Assembly (NCBI RefSeq): GCF_003368325.1 | Contig: NZ_CP031466.1 | Span: 1,364,001 to 1,428,000 of the forward strand | DNA: 64,000 nt | Direction of reading: 5' to 3' | Origin: Paraburkholderia caffeinilytica | Lineage (GTDB): Bacteria; Pseudomonadota; Gammaproteobacteria; Burkholderiales; Burkholderiaceae | In this document: piece after piece, positions 46,939 through 56,503 of the stretch | Numbering within the stretch: the stretch's first letter is position 1 | How the letters are laid out: each line of letters starts with the position of its first letter | Program-made: the position numbers and the translations under genes | Notes under the pieces: model-generated | The model's database searches: none | Told to the model about the DNA's origin: nothing | The model's input: only the letters and a program-made list of their open reading frames with translations

Positions 46939-48167
46939 TGTCGGAGATTGCCATCATCGGTGCGGGATTCATCGGCCTCGCGAGCGCTGCGGCGCTGATG
47001 CGCGACGGCCATCGAATCACGCTGTTCGATCCGGCCGGCGTGGGGCAGGGCGCGTCGTTCGGCAACGCGGGGACCTTCGCGCACTATGCGTGCATTCCGG
47101 TCAACAACCCGTCCGTGTTCCGCGATCTGCCACGCTTTCTGCTATCCAGCGACAGCCCGTTCAGATTGCGTTGGGGCTACCTGCCGCACCTCGCGCCGTG
47201 GCTCGCGCGGTTCATGGTGAGCTCGCTGCCGCGGCGCTACGAAGCGAGCGCCGGCGCACTCGCCGCGCTGCTCGATTGCGCGCATGACGGTTATGCGCCG
47301 CTGCTTGCAGACGCGGAACTGGCGCGGTTCGTCCGGTCGCGCGAATGTCTCTATCTTTATTCGAATGCTGCTTCGTTCGACGCCGCGCGTCCCACACTCG
47401 ATCTGCGTCAAAAACTGGGCGTCGCCTTCGATGTGCTTGACGGTGGCGCTATCCGTGCGCTTGAACCGGCGCTGGCGCCGATATTCGAGCGCGGCGTATT
47501 GTTCAGCAACAGTTGGCATTTCTCCGATCCACAAGGCTTTCTGCAGACGCTTTATCTGCAGCTTGCCGACCGGGGGTTGACACTGCAGCGCTCGAGCGTC
47601 GACGCGGTGCACCCCGCGGCCGACGGCGCGAGTGTGACGATTGAAGGTACCGCGCGCCGCTTCAGCCACGTGGTGATCGCCACGGGCGCGCGCTCCGCCC
47701 AGTTCGCCAGACAATGCGGCGACCCGGTTCCACTCGATACCGAGCGGGGCTATCACGTCCGCTTTCCGGGCGCGCAGCAACTGGTTTCGCGACCGGTCGG
47801 CTGGGCCGAGCGCGGCTTTTACATGACGCCGATGAGCGACGGCCTGCGCGTGGCGGGCACGGTCGAACTGGCCGGCTTCGGCGAGACGCGTAACCGTTCG
47901 CTGATCGACCTGCTGACATTTTCTTCGAAGCGCGCCCTACCCGCGCTCGATACGCCGGATAGCAGCTGGCTCGGGTTTCGTCCGACGTTGCCGGACGGCG
48001 TGCCGGTGCTCGGTCGCTCGCGCGCTAGCGAGCGGGTGATCTACGCATTCGGCCACCAGCATCTTGGGCTGACGCTTGCCGGGGTGAGCGGGGGCATCGT
48101 CGCCGATCTGATCGCGCAGCGTGCGCCGCCGCTCGACCTCGCGCCTTACTCGGCCACGCGTTTCTGA
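46938..48167 (+). CDS. FAD-dependent D-amino acid oxidase/dehydrogenase-like protein
   Basis: The ~409-residue protein begins EIAIIGAGFIGLASAAALMR, the FAD-binding Rossmann motif GxGxxG, and has the DAO-family ASFGNAGT and the closing YAFGHQHLGLTLAGVSGGIVADLI. DadA-type enzymes of this family deaminate D-amino acids or related secondary amines (for example D-hydroxyproline) in association with the inner membrane. The start ATG 46938 overlaps the preceding small frame; GTG 46935 is an alternative. With the MocR regulator and the binding protein that follows it likely forms an amino-acid catabolic unit. The actual substrate is not evident. Confidence 0.88.
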   Translation: MSEIAIIGAGFIGLASAAALMRDGHRITLFDPAGVGQGASFGNAGTFAHYACIPVNNPSVFRDLPRFLLSSDSPFRLRWGYLPHLAPWLARFMVSSLPRRYEASAGALAALLDCAHDGYAPLLADAELARFVRSRECLYLYSNAASFDAARPTLDLRQKLGVAFDVLDGGAIRALEPALAPIFERGVLFSNSWHFSDPQGFLQTLYLQLADRGLTLQRSSVDAVHPAADGASVTIEGTARRFSHVVIATGARSAQFARQCGDPVPLDTERGYHVRFPGAQQLVSRPVGWAERGFYMTPMSDGLRVAGTVELAGFGETRNRSLIDLLTFSSKRALPALDTPDSSWLGFRPTLPDGVPVLGRSRASERVIYAFGHQHLGLTLAGVSGGIVADLIAQRAPPLDLAPYSATRF

Positions 48168-48298
48168 TTTTCTTCGAGGTGCTTGGCGCACGGACTTTTT
48201 CGCTTTACAACAGGCATCGCAGGACGGTTTCGAGGCGTCGCGCATCGGATCGGCCAACCTACACATCGCGCGACGTTAAATCACGCAAGGAGCGCATC

Positions 48299-49450
48299 AT
48301 GAATCGCCGCTATTGGCTGTTGAGTGCCACCGTTTGTGCACTCGTCACGTATATCCCGTCGTCGTGGGCGGCCGATCCTGAAGTCGTCAAGATCGGTTTC
48401 GTCGGGCCGTTGACCGGTCCGGTCGCGCGAGTCGGCAAAGATCTGCAGTACGGTGCGCAACTCGCGCTCGATGAGGAGAACGCGAAACATCCGGTTATTG
48501 GCGGAAAGCCGGTCAAATTCGTGCTCGACGTGCAGGACGATCAGGCAGACCCGCGCGTGGCGATTCAGGTCGCGCAGAAACTGGTCGACGACGGCGTAGT
48601 CGGCGTGATCGGCCACTACAACTCGGGGTGCAGCATTCCGGCGTCGACGGTCTATCACCAGGCGAACGTCGCGATGATTACGCCCGGCTCGACCAATCCG
48701 CAACTCACCAAGCAAGGCTACAAGAACGTGTTCCGCACCATGGGGCACGACGGCATCGGCGGTGTCGTGGCGGGACATTTCGTGGTCGAGCAGATGAAGG
48801 CGAAGCGCATCGGCATCATCGACGACCGTACGGCATTCGGGCAAGGGCTCGCGGACGCCTTTGAAAAAGGCGCAAAGGAAGCGAACGGCAATATCGTCGA
48901 CCGCGAGTTTACGAACGACAAGGCAGTGGATTTTCGCGCCGTCCTGACAACGCTCAAGAGCAAGAACGTCGATCTGATTTTCTTCGGCGGTCTGGATGAA
49001 CAGGGTGCGATGCTGGTCAAACAGATGCGCTCGCTGGGCATGCAGGCGCAACTGTTCGGCGCGGGTGCGCTGAAGAGCAATGCTTTCCTGCAGATCGCCG
49101 GCACGGCGGGTGACGGTACGCAGGATCTCGAGCCCGGTCCGGCGCTCGACAAGCTGCCTGCCGCGCAGGAGTTCGGCAAGCGCTACAAGGCGCGCTTCAA
49201 TCAGGATGTCGAACTGTACGCGCCGTTTGCATACGACGCCGCACTTGCGATGATCAACGCGATTCACGGGGCCGACTCGCTCGATCGCGCAAAGATCGTC
49301 GACAGCCTGTCGAAAGTGAAGGTGACCGGCGTGACCGGCAATATCACCTTTGACCCGTACGGCGATCTGATCAAGCCGCCGTACACGCTGTTCCAGGTTC
49401 AGCAAGGACAATGGAAGAGCGTCAAGACGGTGGGTGGCAGCGGCGTCTAA
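48299..49450 (+). CDS. Branched-chain amino acid-type ABC transporter substrate-binding protein
   Basis: The 383-residue periplasmic protein has a signal peptide ending SSWA and the Liv-type fold start VVKIGFVGPLTGPVARVGKD. YNSGCSIPAS, MITPGSTNPQLT and IIDDRTAFGQGLADAF match the two-lobed Peripla_BP_6 pattern. It should bind an amino acid or related compound. AAGGAG lies 7 bases before the ATG. It follows the oxidase by 132 bases in the same direction, but no permease or ATPase genes are present here, so it must share a transporter encoded elsewhere. Confidence 0.91.
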   Translation: MNRRYWLLSATVCALVTYIPSSWAADPEVVKIGFVGPLTGPVARVGKDLQYGAQLALDEENAKHPVIGGKPVKFVLDVQDDQADPRVAIQVAQKLVDDGVVGVIGHYNSGCSIPASTVYHQANVAMITPGSTNPQLTKQGYKNVFRTMGHDGIGGVVAGHFVVEQMKAKRIGIIDDRTAFGQGLADAFEKGAKEANGNIVDREFTNDKAVDFRAVLTTLKSKNVDLIFFGGLDEQGAMLVKQMRSLGMQAQLFGAGALKSNAFLQIAGTAGDGTQDLEPGPALDKLPAAQEFGKRYKARFNQDVELYAPFAYDAALAMINAIHGADSLDRAKIVDSLSKVKVTGVTGNITFDPYGDLIKPPYTLFQVQQGQWKSVKTVGGSGV

Positions 49451-49490
49451 GCGTGTAACGCTTCGGGAGAAGCCGCCGGTGGTTCTGCGT

Positions 49491-50258
49491 TTATGAGGGC
49501 GGGAAAAAACCGTGATATCGGGAATTGCCGGCAGGGGTGGGCTCTGCGAGACGACCGGTGGCGCCCACCGACAGAAGCGTTTCCAGGGTTCCCGCCCGAT
49601 TCGACACAAAGGTCCACTGTGCGGCTGCGTCCTGCGATTCCGCGGTAGCGTGAATCTTGCGCAAGACGGTCAGGAGCGCTTCGCTATCCGGCGAAACCAT
49701 GACAAAGCCTTCGTTCGCGAGCGCCGCATGGTTCAGTCCCAGCTCGAGGCATGCCTGCATGCGCAGCGGCGCTTCGAGCTGATTCGCGCGACGCGACTGC
49801 GCGACCTGTTCGACGATCGCCGCATCGACAAGGATTCCCTGCCGTTGCAACGGCTTGTTCCGCCACGCATCCGAAGGGCACGCCTTATTTTCCGGCGCCA
49901 GATCGACGAAAGGATTGATTTCGGCGGGATAGATCCGGCACACCAGCGGTCGTTCCTCATAGATGCCGCAGCGCATGTCGGCACGCAGATTGGGGCAGGC
50001 GCCATCGAAGGCCGCGGCGAGAACGATCGAGATACGGACCGGCAGGCTTCCGCTCATTGCCGGTGAAGAGCGCGCCCGTTTGTACGCAGCTTGCGCATTG
50101 CCCGGCTCGGGCTCGACGGGCCACGGTATGGCCTCGCAGATGAGTTCCATGTGGCCGCCGCGCTCCAGCCACACGATAGCCTCGGCAATCGTCAACGCGA
50201 GGCGCAAATCGTGGCAGCATTTGCCGCACGTAGTGCATTCGAAATCGATGTCATTCAC
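49491..50258 (-). CDS. YkgJ family cysteine-cluster protein
   Basis: The ~255-residue protein starts VNDIDFECTTCGKCCHDLRL with three cysteines of the YkgJ zinc/iron-sulfur cluster, and continues with CPNLRADMRCGIYEERPLVCRIYP, which supplies the remaining cysteines. The start is taken at GTG 50258 with GAGG ten bases upstream; the frame runs on to 50351. Members are poorly characterised and may carry a metal cluster in redox or regulatory roles. It is convergent with the binding-protein gene. Confidence 0.86.
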   Translation of the reverse strand: MNDIDFECTTCGKCCHDLRLALTIAEAIVWLERGGHMELICEAIPWPVEPEPGNAQAAYKRARSSPAMSGSLPVRISIVLAAAFDGACPNLRADMRCGIYEERPLVCRIYPAEINPFVDLAPENKACPSDAWRNKPLQRQGILVDAAIVEQVAQSRRANQLEAPLRMQACLELGLNHAALANEGFVMVSPDSEALLTVLRKIHATAESQDAAAQWTFVSNRAGTLETLLSVGATGRLAEPTPAGNSRYHGFFPPS

Positions 50259-50531
50259 GCTGGGTTCCTCACCGCAAAAGTCTAGGCGTGACTTAGTCGA
50301 GGCTGCGGGCAAATTCTGACGGCGAATCCGATAAATATTTTCTGTGGGCACACCTCATTGTTCGAGGTGTCCGCCCCGCGGCGATTTGCGTTTGCACGCT
50401 CAAGCGTTTTTCGCTCATGGCACGCATGGCGTCGCCGGCCAACGGAGGCACAATAGAAAACATAGTCGTCCGATGGCATACAGTCGGATGGCATGTTTAT
50501 TTCTAGAAGCTTTCGAAGCGAGGCCGACAGC

Positions 50532-51155
50532 ATGACTGCACCCATCACGCTGGTCCTGTTCGACATGGAGGGCGTTCTGTCCCACTACGATCGGTCGGCG
50601 CGGGTCGATCGTCTGGCGGCGATTTCCGGAAATACGCCCGAGGCCGTGCGTCACGCGATCTGGGGATCAGGTCTCGAAGCGCGTGCCGACGCGGGGCAAA
50701 TCAGCGACAGCGACTATCTGGCCATGCTCGGCGAACTGCTGAACTATCCCGTCAGCCGGGACGACTGGCTGAGCGCACGCCACGCATCGATCACACCGAA
50801 CAACGACGTGCTCGCGCTCGCCGAACGCGTCGCCGAACATCGTCGAATTGCGGTACTCACCAACAACTGCCGTCTGCTCACGGACAACATCGGTTTTCTG
50901 AATCCACCCGTCGCGCAACTGTTCGGTCCTCACGTCTATGCGTCCGCCGCGTTCGGCGCGGCGAAACCGGCCGCTCAGACCTATCTTCGCTGTGTGGAGC
51001 AGTTCGGGGTTCCCGCGGCCGAAACGCTCTTCGTCGACGATACGGAGGCCAATGTGACGGGCGCGCTCGACGCCGGTCTGCGGGGATATCAATTCGTCAG
51101 CGCGCAAGCGTTGTCTGCGGAACTGGAGCGTTGCGGGCTGATCGAGCGGACGTAG
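50532..51155 (+). CDS. HAD superfamily hydrolase (HAD-IA, subfamily IA variant 3-like)
   Basis: The ~207-residue protein has the HAD motifs: LVLFDMEGVL (motif I, nucleophile D and the second D replaced by E in DMEGV), VLTNNC (motif II), and AKPAAQTY with FVDDTEANVTGALDAG (III and IV). The DMEG variant occurs in several HAD-IA hydrolases. It should be a cytoplasmic phosphatase, for example of sugar phosphates or nucleotides. ATG 50532 has GAGG upstream; 50493 is an in-frame alternative. Confidence 0.88.
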   Translation: MTAPITLVLFDMEGVLSHYDRSARVDRLAAISGNTPEAVRHAIWGSGLEARADAGQISDSDYLAMLGELLNYPVSRDDWLSARHASITPNNDVLALAERVAEHRRIAVLTNNCRLLTDNIGFLNPPVAQLFGPHVYASAAFGAAKPAAQTYLRCVEQFGVPAAETLFVDDTEANVTGALDAGLRGYQFVSAQALSAELERCGLIERT

Positions 51156-51206
51156 CGCGGGTGCGAAGCGCGGGTGCTTAGTGCGGTTGCGAAGCGCGGT
51201 TGCGCG
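51153..51206. repeat. 13-nt imperfect tandem repeat between convergent genes
   Basis: About four GCGCGGGTGCGAA-like units (GCGCGGGTGCGAA, GCGCGGGTGCTTA, GTGCGGTTGCGAA, GCGCGGTTGCGCG) run from the HAD gene stop to just before the LysR stop. It occupies almost the whole gap between the convergent genes. Confidence 0.75.
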
Positions 51207-51211
51207 TGCAG

Positions 51212-52117
51212 CTAGCCGTTGAGGTCCGGATTGTTCTGCGCGAGTTCGTGAACCCACTCGCTGAATACCCGTACGCACATGCTCAGCCGACGGTGTGGAT
51301 ACAGCAGGGAAAGCGGCAAGGACGGACAAGGGTAGGCGCCGAAGAGTTCACGCAACGCGCCGGCCTCGATCGCTTTCGCGACCATGAAGCGGGGAATCTG
51401 AATGATCCCCAATCCTTCGATCGCCGAGGTGACATACACGAGACCTTCGTTGACCGCGAGTATGCCGTTGACGGGCTTTCTGATCCACGTTCCGTCCACT
51501 TGAAACTCGAACGGATAGATGCGTCCGGTGCGCGCGGAAAAGTAATTGACGGCGCGATGGCGGTCGAGGTCGTCGGGCGTGACGGGTTCGCCCATTTGCT
51601 CGAGATACGCCGGCGCCGCGCAGATCGTCGTGCGGACGCCGCCGATCGGTCGCGCGACGAGGTTCGAGTCGTCGAGAACACCGATCCGTATCACGCAATC
51701 GACGCCTTCCTGCACGAGATCGACGTTGCGGTCGGCCAGTCCCAGCTTGACGGTGATATCGGGGTAGCGCGCATTGAAATCGCGCATGACGGGCAGCAGC
51801 ACGTTGGCCGCGAACGTGGCGGACGTGTCGACGCGAATCGTGCCGCGTGGGTTGAGCCGCTTGTTCGATAGCGCGGATTCGGCGTCGGAGACCTCGGCCA
51901 GAATGCGCGAGCAGTACTCGTAGTAGAGCGCGCCGTCGTCGGTAACCTGCACGCTGCGGGTGGTGCGATTCAGCAGGCGTACCCCTAGATGACTCTCCAG
52001 GTTCTGCACGAGCGTCGACACCGAGGCGCGCGGCATCTCCAGCGAATCAGCCGCCTTCGAGAAGCTCGACGCATCGACGACACGCTTGAATACCGCCATC
52101 CCTTGAAGAATGTCCAT
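51212..52117 (-). CDS. LysR family transcriptional regulator
   Basis: The 301-residue protein has the LysR helix-turn-helix at the N-terminus (FSKAADSLEMPRASVSTLVQ, then LLNRTTRSVQVTDDG) and a periplasmic-binding-protein-like effector domain that follows. It resembles the CrgA-type clade (MDILQGMAVFKRVV start) common in Burkholderia. The target is not evident: the divergent neighbour, an aminopeptidase, starts 679 bases away. The end is separated from the HAD gene by a tandem repeat. Confidence 0.93.
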   Translation of the reverse strand: MDILQGMAVFKRVVDASSFSKAADSLEMPRASVSTLVQNLESHLGVRLLNRTTRSVQVTDDGALYYEYCSRILAEVSDAESALSNKRLNPRGTIRVDTSATFAANVLLPVMRDFNARYPDITVKLGLADRNVDLVQEGVDCVIRIGVLDDSNLVARPIGGVRTTICAAPAYLEQMGEPVTPDDLDRHRAVNYFSARTGRIYPFEFQVDGTWIRKPVNGILAVNEGLVYVTSAIEGLGIIQIPRFMVAKAIEAGALRELFGAYPCPSLPLSLLYPHRRLSMCVRVFSEWVHELAQNNPDLNG

Positions 52118-52796
52118 ACCGGGTTGCGCTTTCGAAAGTGGCCGATCCGCAGTCTAGAACGGAGTGGCGCTGGGAAGCAAACAGGCGTCCGCGCGATGCC
52201 GATTGGCGGGGATTTCATCCGCTAACGGTTTATTTTCTTTTGTGAACTCAACAGCTAGTTAATTTTAAAAGGCATTAGGTGCCGCTGCGTCTAATAACAC
52301 ACTCCGCACTGCAATAAAACAAAGTTTCTCGTAGAAATGTATGCATATTCGGTTTTTAGAGTATTAACTCTGCCGATTACTTCATCCATTCGATTTGCAT
52401 ACGCAACACGACAGTGAAAGAAAGATTGTGAAAGGAAGTTGACACAAGAACGTTTGCCAATCTAGGCTACGCACTGTCGCTAAAAACTGACCCGGTTCCT
52501 GTCCACCTGCTTGCAGATATAGGCAAATGCAGGTCAGCCGCTGCTTTGCCCGTCAGTCAGGCGATTGGATCAAGCAGCAGGAAAACGGCTCACGTCGTCT
52601 TTCTGAAAGCGTTGTAATGAATAAGCGAAGCAATTCTAAAATCAGCCACAAGCGCTGAGGCAGTAACACGTCTTTATATTCTCGCTAGCAATCCGGTGCT
52701 GGTGCGGGAGACCTTTTTTGCTGAAAAAACAGAGAAACACAGCTTAAGCACACATCGCACTTTCTTTATGCCGATTTTGTCAGTCGAGGATTAACA
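52118..52796. other. Long AT-rich intergenic region upstream of aminopeptidase
   Basis: This 679-base gap has no credible protein gene and is markedly more AT-rich than the coding sequence. TTGACA near 52439 with AATCTA/ATCTAG about 16 bases on is a possible promoter. No strong hairpin or tandem repeat was noticed. It may contain regulatory sites or small RNA genes that I cannot identify by eye. Confidence 0.4.
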
Positions 52797-54971
52797 ATGC
52801 GTATAAATTTCCGATTGCAGATACAATGTCTGGCGTTAGCCGGAATAATGGTTCTGGCGGGTTGCGGCGGTTCGGACAGCTCGCCGGCGCTCTCGAGCAA
52901 GTCCGCCCAGGCGCCCACGGCCGCGTCCGATGTGCCGCTCGCCCCGCCCACTGCGCCGATCGTTGCGGATGCATCGATCAACAAGAGCGTGCCGCCGGTC
53001 GAATTGCCAGACACGGTCACGCCGATCAACTACAAGCTGTGGTTCCGGCCGAATCCGGCGCTTTCTTCATTCGACGGTCGCGCGGACGTCCAGATCAAGG
53101 TGCTGAAGGCTGTCAACGCGATCACGATTGCCGGGCACCGCATCAAGTTCACGAACGGCACGATCACGCTGCAGCCCGGCAACATCCCGCTGATCGCCAC
53201 GCCGCAAGACGACGGCGATTTCTACCAGCTTCGCCCAGTGAGCGGGCAGATCGCCGCCGGCAACTACTCGCTGCACATGGAGTGGAGCGGCATCATCAAC
53301 TTCAAGACCTATGACGATCCGGTCGCGAAGACTGGCGGCAGTTGCGGCAACGATCCCTATCCGGGTTGCTCCGCGGCGGAGGGCGTGTTCCGCGTCGACC
53401 TGAAGTCGACCGACGGCACGACGAGCGGCGCGATTCTCACGCAAGGCGAGTCGAACCTGGCGCGTCAATGGTTCCCCGGTTGGGACGAGCCGGCCTTCAG
53501 GCCTACCTATGAGGTGAGCGCGGAGGTCCCGCAAAACTGGAACGTGGTCTCGAACGCGGCGGAAAAACCGGCCGTGAATGTGGATAGCGGCTACAAGCTG
53601 GTGTCGTTCGAAAAGACGCCGCCGATGCCTTCGTATCTGCTCTTCTTCGGCGGTGGCCAGTTCGACATTCTCGAAGACGACTTCTCGAGTCCGCTGCCCG
53701 ACCGTAAGGGCCTGCATCTGCGAATCTTCACGCCGCCCGGCATGCGTGACTGGGCGAAACCGGCGATGCAGCAGACCAAGCAGGCGCTCGATTACTACTA
53801 CCGCTACACCGGCATTCCGCTGCCGCTCACCAAGTTCGACACGATCGCCGCCAACGACGCGTTCAAGGAGCAGAAAGACCTGAACTTCGGCGGGATGGAG
53901 AACTGGGGCGCGATTCTCGAATTCGCCGACGACATTCTGCCGGCGCCGGGCACCGCCATGTCCGACTATGGCGTGACGGTCTTGACGCATGAGGCCGCGC
54001 ATCAGTGGTTCGGCGATCTGGTCACGCTCGACTGGTGGGACGACGTGTGGCTGAACGAGTCGTTCGCGACGTTCTTCGAGAACAAGACCAAGGTGCGTTT
54101 CTTCCCGGACCGCTTCAGCTGGGTCGACCAGGTAAAGAACAAGTACGCGGTCATCAACGCCGATCTGAAATCCACCTCGTTCCCCGTGCAACCGAACTTC
54201 AACGGCTGGGCTTCGAACGACTTCGTGCTGAGCGCCAGCGCCTTTACGTACGACAAGGGCGGCCATGTGCTGAAGATGCTGGAGAACTATCTCGGCGAAG
54301 ACGTGTTGCGCAAGGGGTTGCAGTCGTATCTGGCCGACTACGCGCTCGGCAACGGCACGCCGAAACGTTTGTGGGACGAACTGGCGAAGGCCAGCGGCGA
54401 GCCGATGGTCGCGATCGGCGACAGTTTCGTGCGGCAGACCGGCGTGCCTTTGCTTTCGCTCGACACCCAGTGCGATCTGACGACCAATCAGACCGTGGTC
54501 ACGCTGAAGCAGTCGCCATTCCCGAACCAGAACCTGTATCCCGGCACGCAATGGGCCATTCCGCTGACGCTCGCCTACGGTGACGGACTGACCTCGCGCA
54601 AGACGATTGCAATGAAGGACACGCAAATGCAGGTGCGTCTGAACGGCTGTTCGGCCGTGCTCGCGGGTCCGAGCGGCCTCGACTACTACGTGACGAATTA
54701 CAGCAACAATGCATGGAGTCAGTTGCTGGCGCAGGGTAACGCGCTGAAGGATCCGGTGTTGCTGACCAGTCTGCAACTCGAGGCCAGGCTGCTGGTGAAG
54801 AACGGTTTGGCGGACCCGTCGCGGGCCACCAGCATCGGTTCGCTTAACCCGGCGGCTGCACCGCTCGCGCGTCAGTTGCTGATGACCGCGCCGACGACCC
54901 AGTCGCTGCGTCCGACGATCCGGTATCAAGGCAAGTTCAAGCTGAAGCCGCAAGCGCTGCAAGCGCAATAG
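52797..54971 (+). CDS. M1 family metallopeptidase (aminopeptidase N-like) lipoprotein
   Basis: The 724-residue protein has a lipobox VLAGCGGS after its signal and a normal gluzincin core: the exopeptidase motif GGMENWGAI, and the zinc site HEAAH (398-402) with the third ligand E421 exactly 18 residues on, in WLNESFATFF. It should trim N-terminal residues from peptides at the outer-membrane inner face or cell surface. The start at 52797 is the ATG that gives the lipoprotein signal. The C-terminus is shorter than in E. coli PepN. It is apparently monocistronic. Confidence 0.92.
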   Translation: MRINFRLQIQCLALAGIMVLAGCGGSDSSPALSSKSAQAPTAASDVPLAPPTAPIVADASINKSVPPVELPDTVTPINYKLWFRPNPALSSFDGRADVQIKVLKAVNAITIAGHRIKFTNGTITLQPGNIPLIATPQDDGDFYQLRPVSGQIAAGNYSLHMEWSGIINFKTYDDPVAKTGGSCGNDPYPGCSAAEGVFRVDLKSTDGTTSGAILTQGESNLARQWFPGWDEPAFRPTYEVSAEVPQNWNVVSNAAEKPAVNVDSGYKLVSFEKTPPMPSYLLFFGGGQFDILEDDFSSPLPDRKGLHLRIFTPPGMRDWAKPAMQQTKQALDYYYRYTGIPLPLTKFDTIAANDAFKEQKDLNFGGMENWGAILEFADDILPAPGTAMSDYGVTVLTHEAAHQWFGDLVTLDWWDDVWLNESFATFFENKTKVRFFPDRFSWVDQVKNKYAVINADLKSTSFPVQPNFNGWASNDFVLSASAFTYDKGGHVLKMLENYLGEDVLRKGLQSYLADYALGNGTPKRLWDELAKASGEPMVAIGDSFVRQTGVPLLSLDTQCDLTTNQTVVTLKQSPFPNQNLYPGTQWAIPLTLAYGDGLTSRKTIAMKDTQMQVRLNGCSAVLAGPSGLDYYVTNYSNNAWSQLLAQGNALKDPVLLTSLQLEARLLVKNGLADPSRATSIGSLNPAAAPLARQLLMTAPTTQSLRPTIRYQGKFKLKPQALQAQ

Positions 54972-54972
54972 A

Positions 54973-55002
54973 CCCGGTAAGCCCGGTAAGCCGGTAAGCC
55001 GG
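54973..55002. repeat. CCCGGTAAG tandem repeat after the aminopeptidase stop
   Basis: Two 9-base CCCGGTAAG units and a shortened CCGGTAAG plus CCGG start one base after the TAG stop (54969-54971). Confidence 0.75.
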
Positions 55003-55045
55003 ACAAACGGCCTCGAGCCGTATCGAGCCGCCGTAACGGGCGAGT

Positions 55046-55080
55046 CCGTGGCCCGCATCCTCATGCGATGCGGGCCACGG
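55046..55080. terminator. Strong hairpin, bidirectional terminator candidate
   Basis: CCGTGGCCCGCATC (55046-55059) and GATGCGGGCCACGG (55067-55080) form a perfect 14-bp stem with a 7-base loop, between the convergent aminopeptidase and membrane-protein genes. No T-run follows on either strand. Confidence 0.65.
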
Positions 55081-55171
55081 CACGTCGGTTGCATCGCGCA
55101 AACGCGGCGTCTTCAATCAAGCTTTGACATATGCATCCATGCAGGCAAGCGATCGAGCGCGCCTGTGCCGC

Positions 55172-55918
55172 TCATGCCGAACTCGGTCGGCGCTCCAGCC
55201 AGTTGCGCAACAGACCCGCGAAAAGCGCGCTAACGACCACCGCAAGATAAAGCGTGACGAGACTGTGACGCCACGTTTCGAGCGTGAGTTGATGCGTCAG
55301 CAGTTTCGAATCGGGCGCCGGGAGGACGGCATGCATTGCCACGACAGCCTGCTTCATCCGCAGAAAGCCCACGGCGGACAGCATGGGCAAACCCACGAGG
55401 AAGGCCAGCAGGGCGGGTCTTGCGCGTTGCATCGCCGGATAGTGGCGCAAGCGGAACCACACGCCGAGGCAGCCATGGATCCAGCCCGGCGCGAGCAGCG
55501 CAAGCTGCAGACCCTGCGTGCCGCTCGTGATCAGCGATATCACGATTCGCTCGTAGTTCGGCTCGAAGCCATACAGCGATGTCGCGAGGCGCGTCGCCAC
55601 GGCATGCCGGATGAGCAGCAGGGGCAGGCTGAGTCCTGCCCACAGCCGGATCCATTCGGCGGGCGGAAGCACCCAGTGGCGACGCCCATAAATCGTGCGC
55701 ACAGCCAGCGCGAAATGGAGCAGGGCTGCGCCGTACAGCAGAATCGTGCCGGGGGCGCTATGCCAGATCCACAGGGCGAGCGTGAGTCCGCGCCCGGCAA
55801 GATCGAGCGACCAGATTCCGAGCGCGTGGTTGACCAGGTGCAAAAATAGATAAATCAGCAGCACGACGCCCGAGCCGAGTTGCAAGCGGCGCAGAACGGG
55901 CAGCATTTCCGGTCGCAC
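55172..55918 (-). CDS. Polytopic membrane protein resembling the sensor domain of class III adenylate cyclases
   Basis: The 248-residue protein has about six hydrophobic helices and several histidines in the early helices: YLFLHLVNHALG (H27, H31), YGAALLHFAL (H68) and LLLIRHAVATRLA. This pattern resembles the succinate-dehydrogenase-cytochrome-like N-terminal membrane domain found fused to class III adenylate cyclase or ferredoxin domains in rhizobia and other proteobacteria (from memory); here it stands alone without a catalytic domain. The histidines could bind heme. The start is GTG 55918 with AAGGAG six bases upstream. A 63-residue gene precedes it in the same direction, and a metallophosphoesterase and cupredoxin run divergently from the small gene. 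Confidence 0.78.
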   Translation of the reverse strand: MRPEMLPVLRRLQLGSGVVLLIYLFLHLVNHALGIWSLDLAGRGLTLALWIWHSAPGTILLYGAALLHFALAVRTIYGRRHWVLPPAEWIRLWAGLSLPLLLIRHAVATRLATSLYGFEPNYERIVISLITSGTQGLQLALLAPGWIHGCLGVWFRLRHYPAMQRARPALLAFLVGLPMLSAVGFLRMKQAVVAMHAVLPAPDSKLLTHQLTLETWRHSLVTLYLAVVVSALFAGLLRNWLERRPSSA

Positions 55919-56012
55919 ATCATTCTCCTTTCAAATTGTAGGCTCCGGAAAGCGGCACGGGAGACCGCAGTCGAACCGCGTCGAACCTGCGGCCGCGCCG
56001 GCCCTCCCAGGC

Positions 56013-56084
56013 GCCTGACGTGCCTGACGTGCCTGACGTGCCTGACGTGCCTGACGCGCCCGACGCCTTTGACGCGCCTCACGC
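56013..56084. repeat. 9-nt tandem repeat (GCCTGACGT)n at end of small ORF
   Basis: Four exact GCCTGACGT units, then GCCTGACGC, GCCCGACGC, CTTTGACGC and GCCTCACGC, eight 9-base units in all. The outer end overlaps the stop (56079-56081) of the 63-residue gene on the minus strand. Units decay toward the gene and are identical farthest from it. Confidence 0.9.
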
Positions 56085-56270
56085 TCTGCGAATGGGCGTG
56101 GCGGTGCGTTTCCGATGTCCGCTCTGTTGCACGGCGCCCTGGCGCACCGCTTCGGCAAATCGCTGCAATGCGGATAGCGAGCCGCACACGCTCTGGTATT
56201 CCTCGCGGCCAATCCTGCCGTCGAGGATGACCGCCATGCCCGAGGCACGGGCCATGTCGATGATGTCCAT
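56079..56270 (-). CDS. Small conserved-looking protein (63 residues)
   Basis: The protein MDIIDMARASGMAVILDGRI... has the pattern of a compact folded domain: a short helix, a strand MAVILDG, and helices with LSALQRFAEAVRQG, then a basic tail TPIRRA. AAAGGAG lies about 9 bases before the ATG, supporting translation. It starts divergently from the metallophosphoesterase, about 230 bases away, and lies directly upstream of the membrane protein at 55172-55918 in the same direction, 160 bases apart. Function is unknown; it may be a partner of the membrane protein. Confidence 0.65.
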   Translation of the reverse strand: MDIIDMARASGMAVILDGRIGREEYQSVCGSLSALQRFAEAVRQGAVQQSGHRKRTATPIRRA

Positions 56271-56503
56271 GTTGGCTACTCCTTTCAGGTTCTCTCACCT
56301 GCATGACCGCCGCCGCGGCCCGGCTATTCCCATGGGTTCCGGCGCCGGCGATGCAAGCCTGGACAGCCGGATTCGGCTGCCGGCGCCAATTTTTTCTTTC
56401 CGGGAATAAAACCGCCGGCACCGCAGTCTTCCTGATGAACCGAGTCGTGAGGCCCGCCGGATGATCCCGCGGTTTGCCTGCGAATCCTTATCGTGAGGTC
56501 AAC

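Noticed and set aside
52797..55094. Minus-strand open frame opposite the M1 aminopeptidase
   Set aside because: No motifs and entirely antisense to a gene with an intact zinc site.
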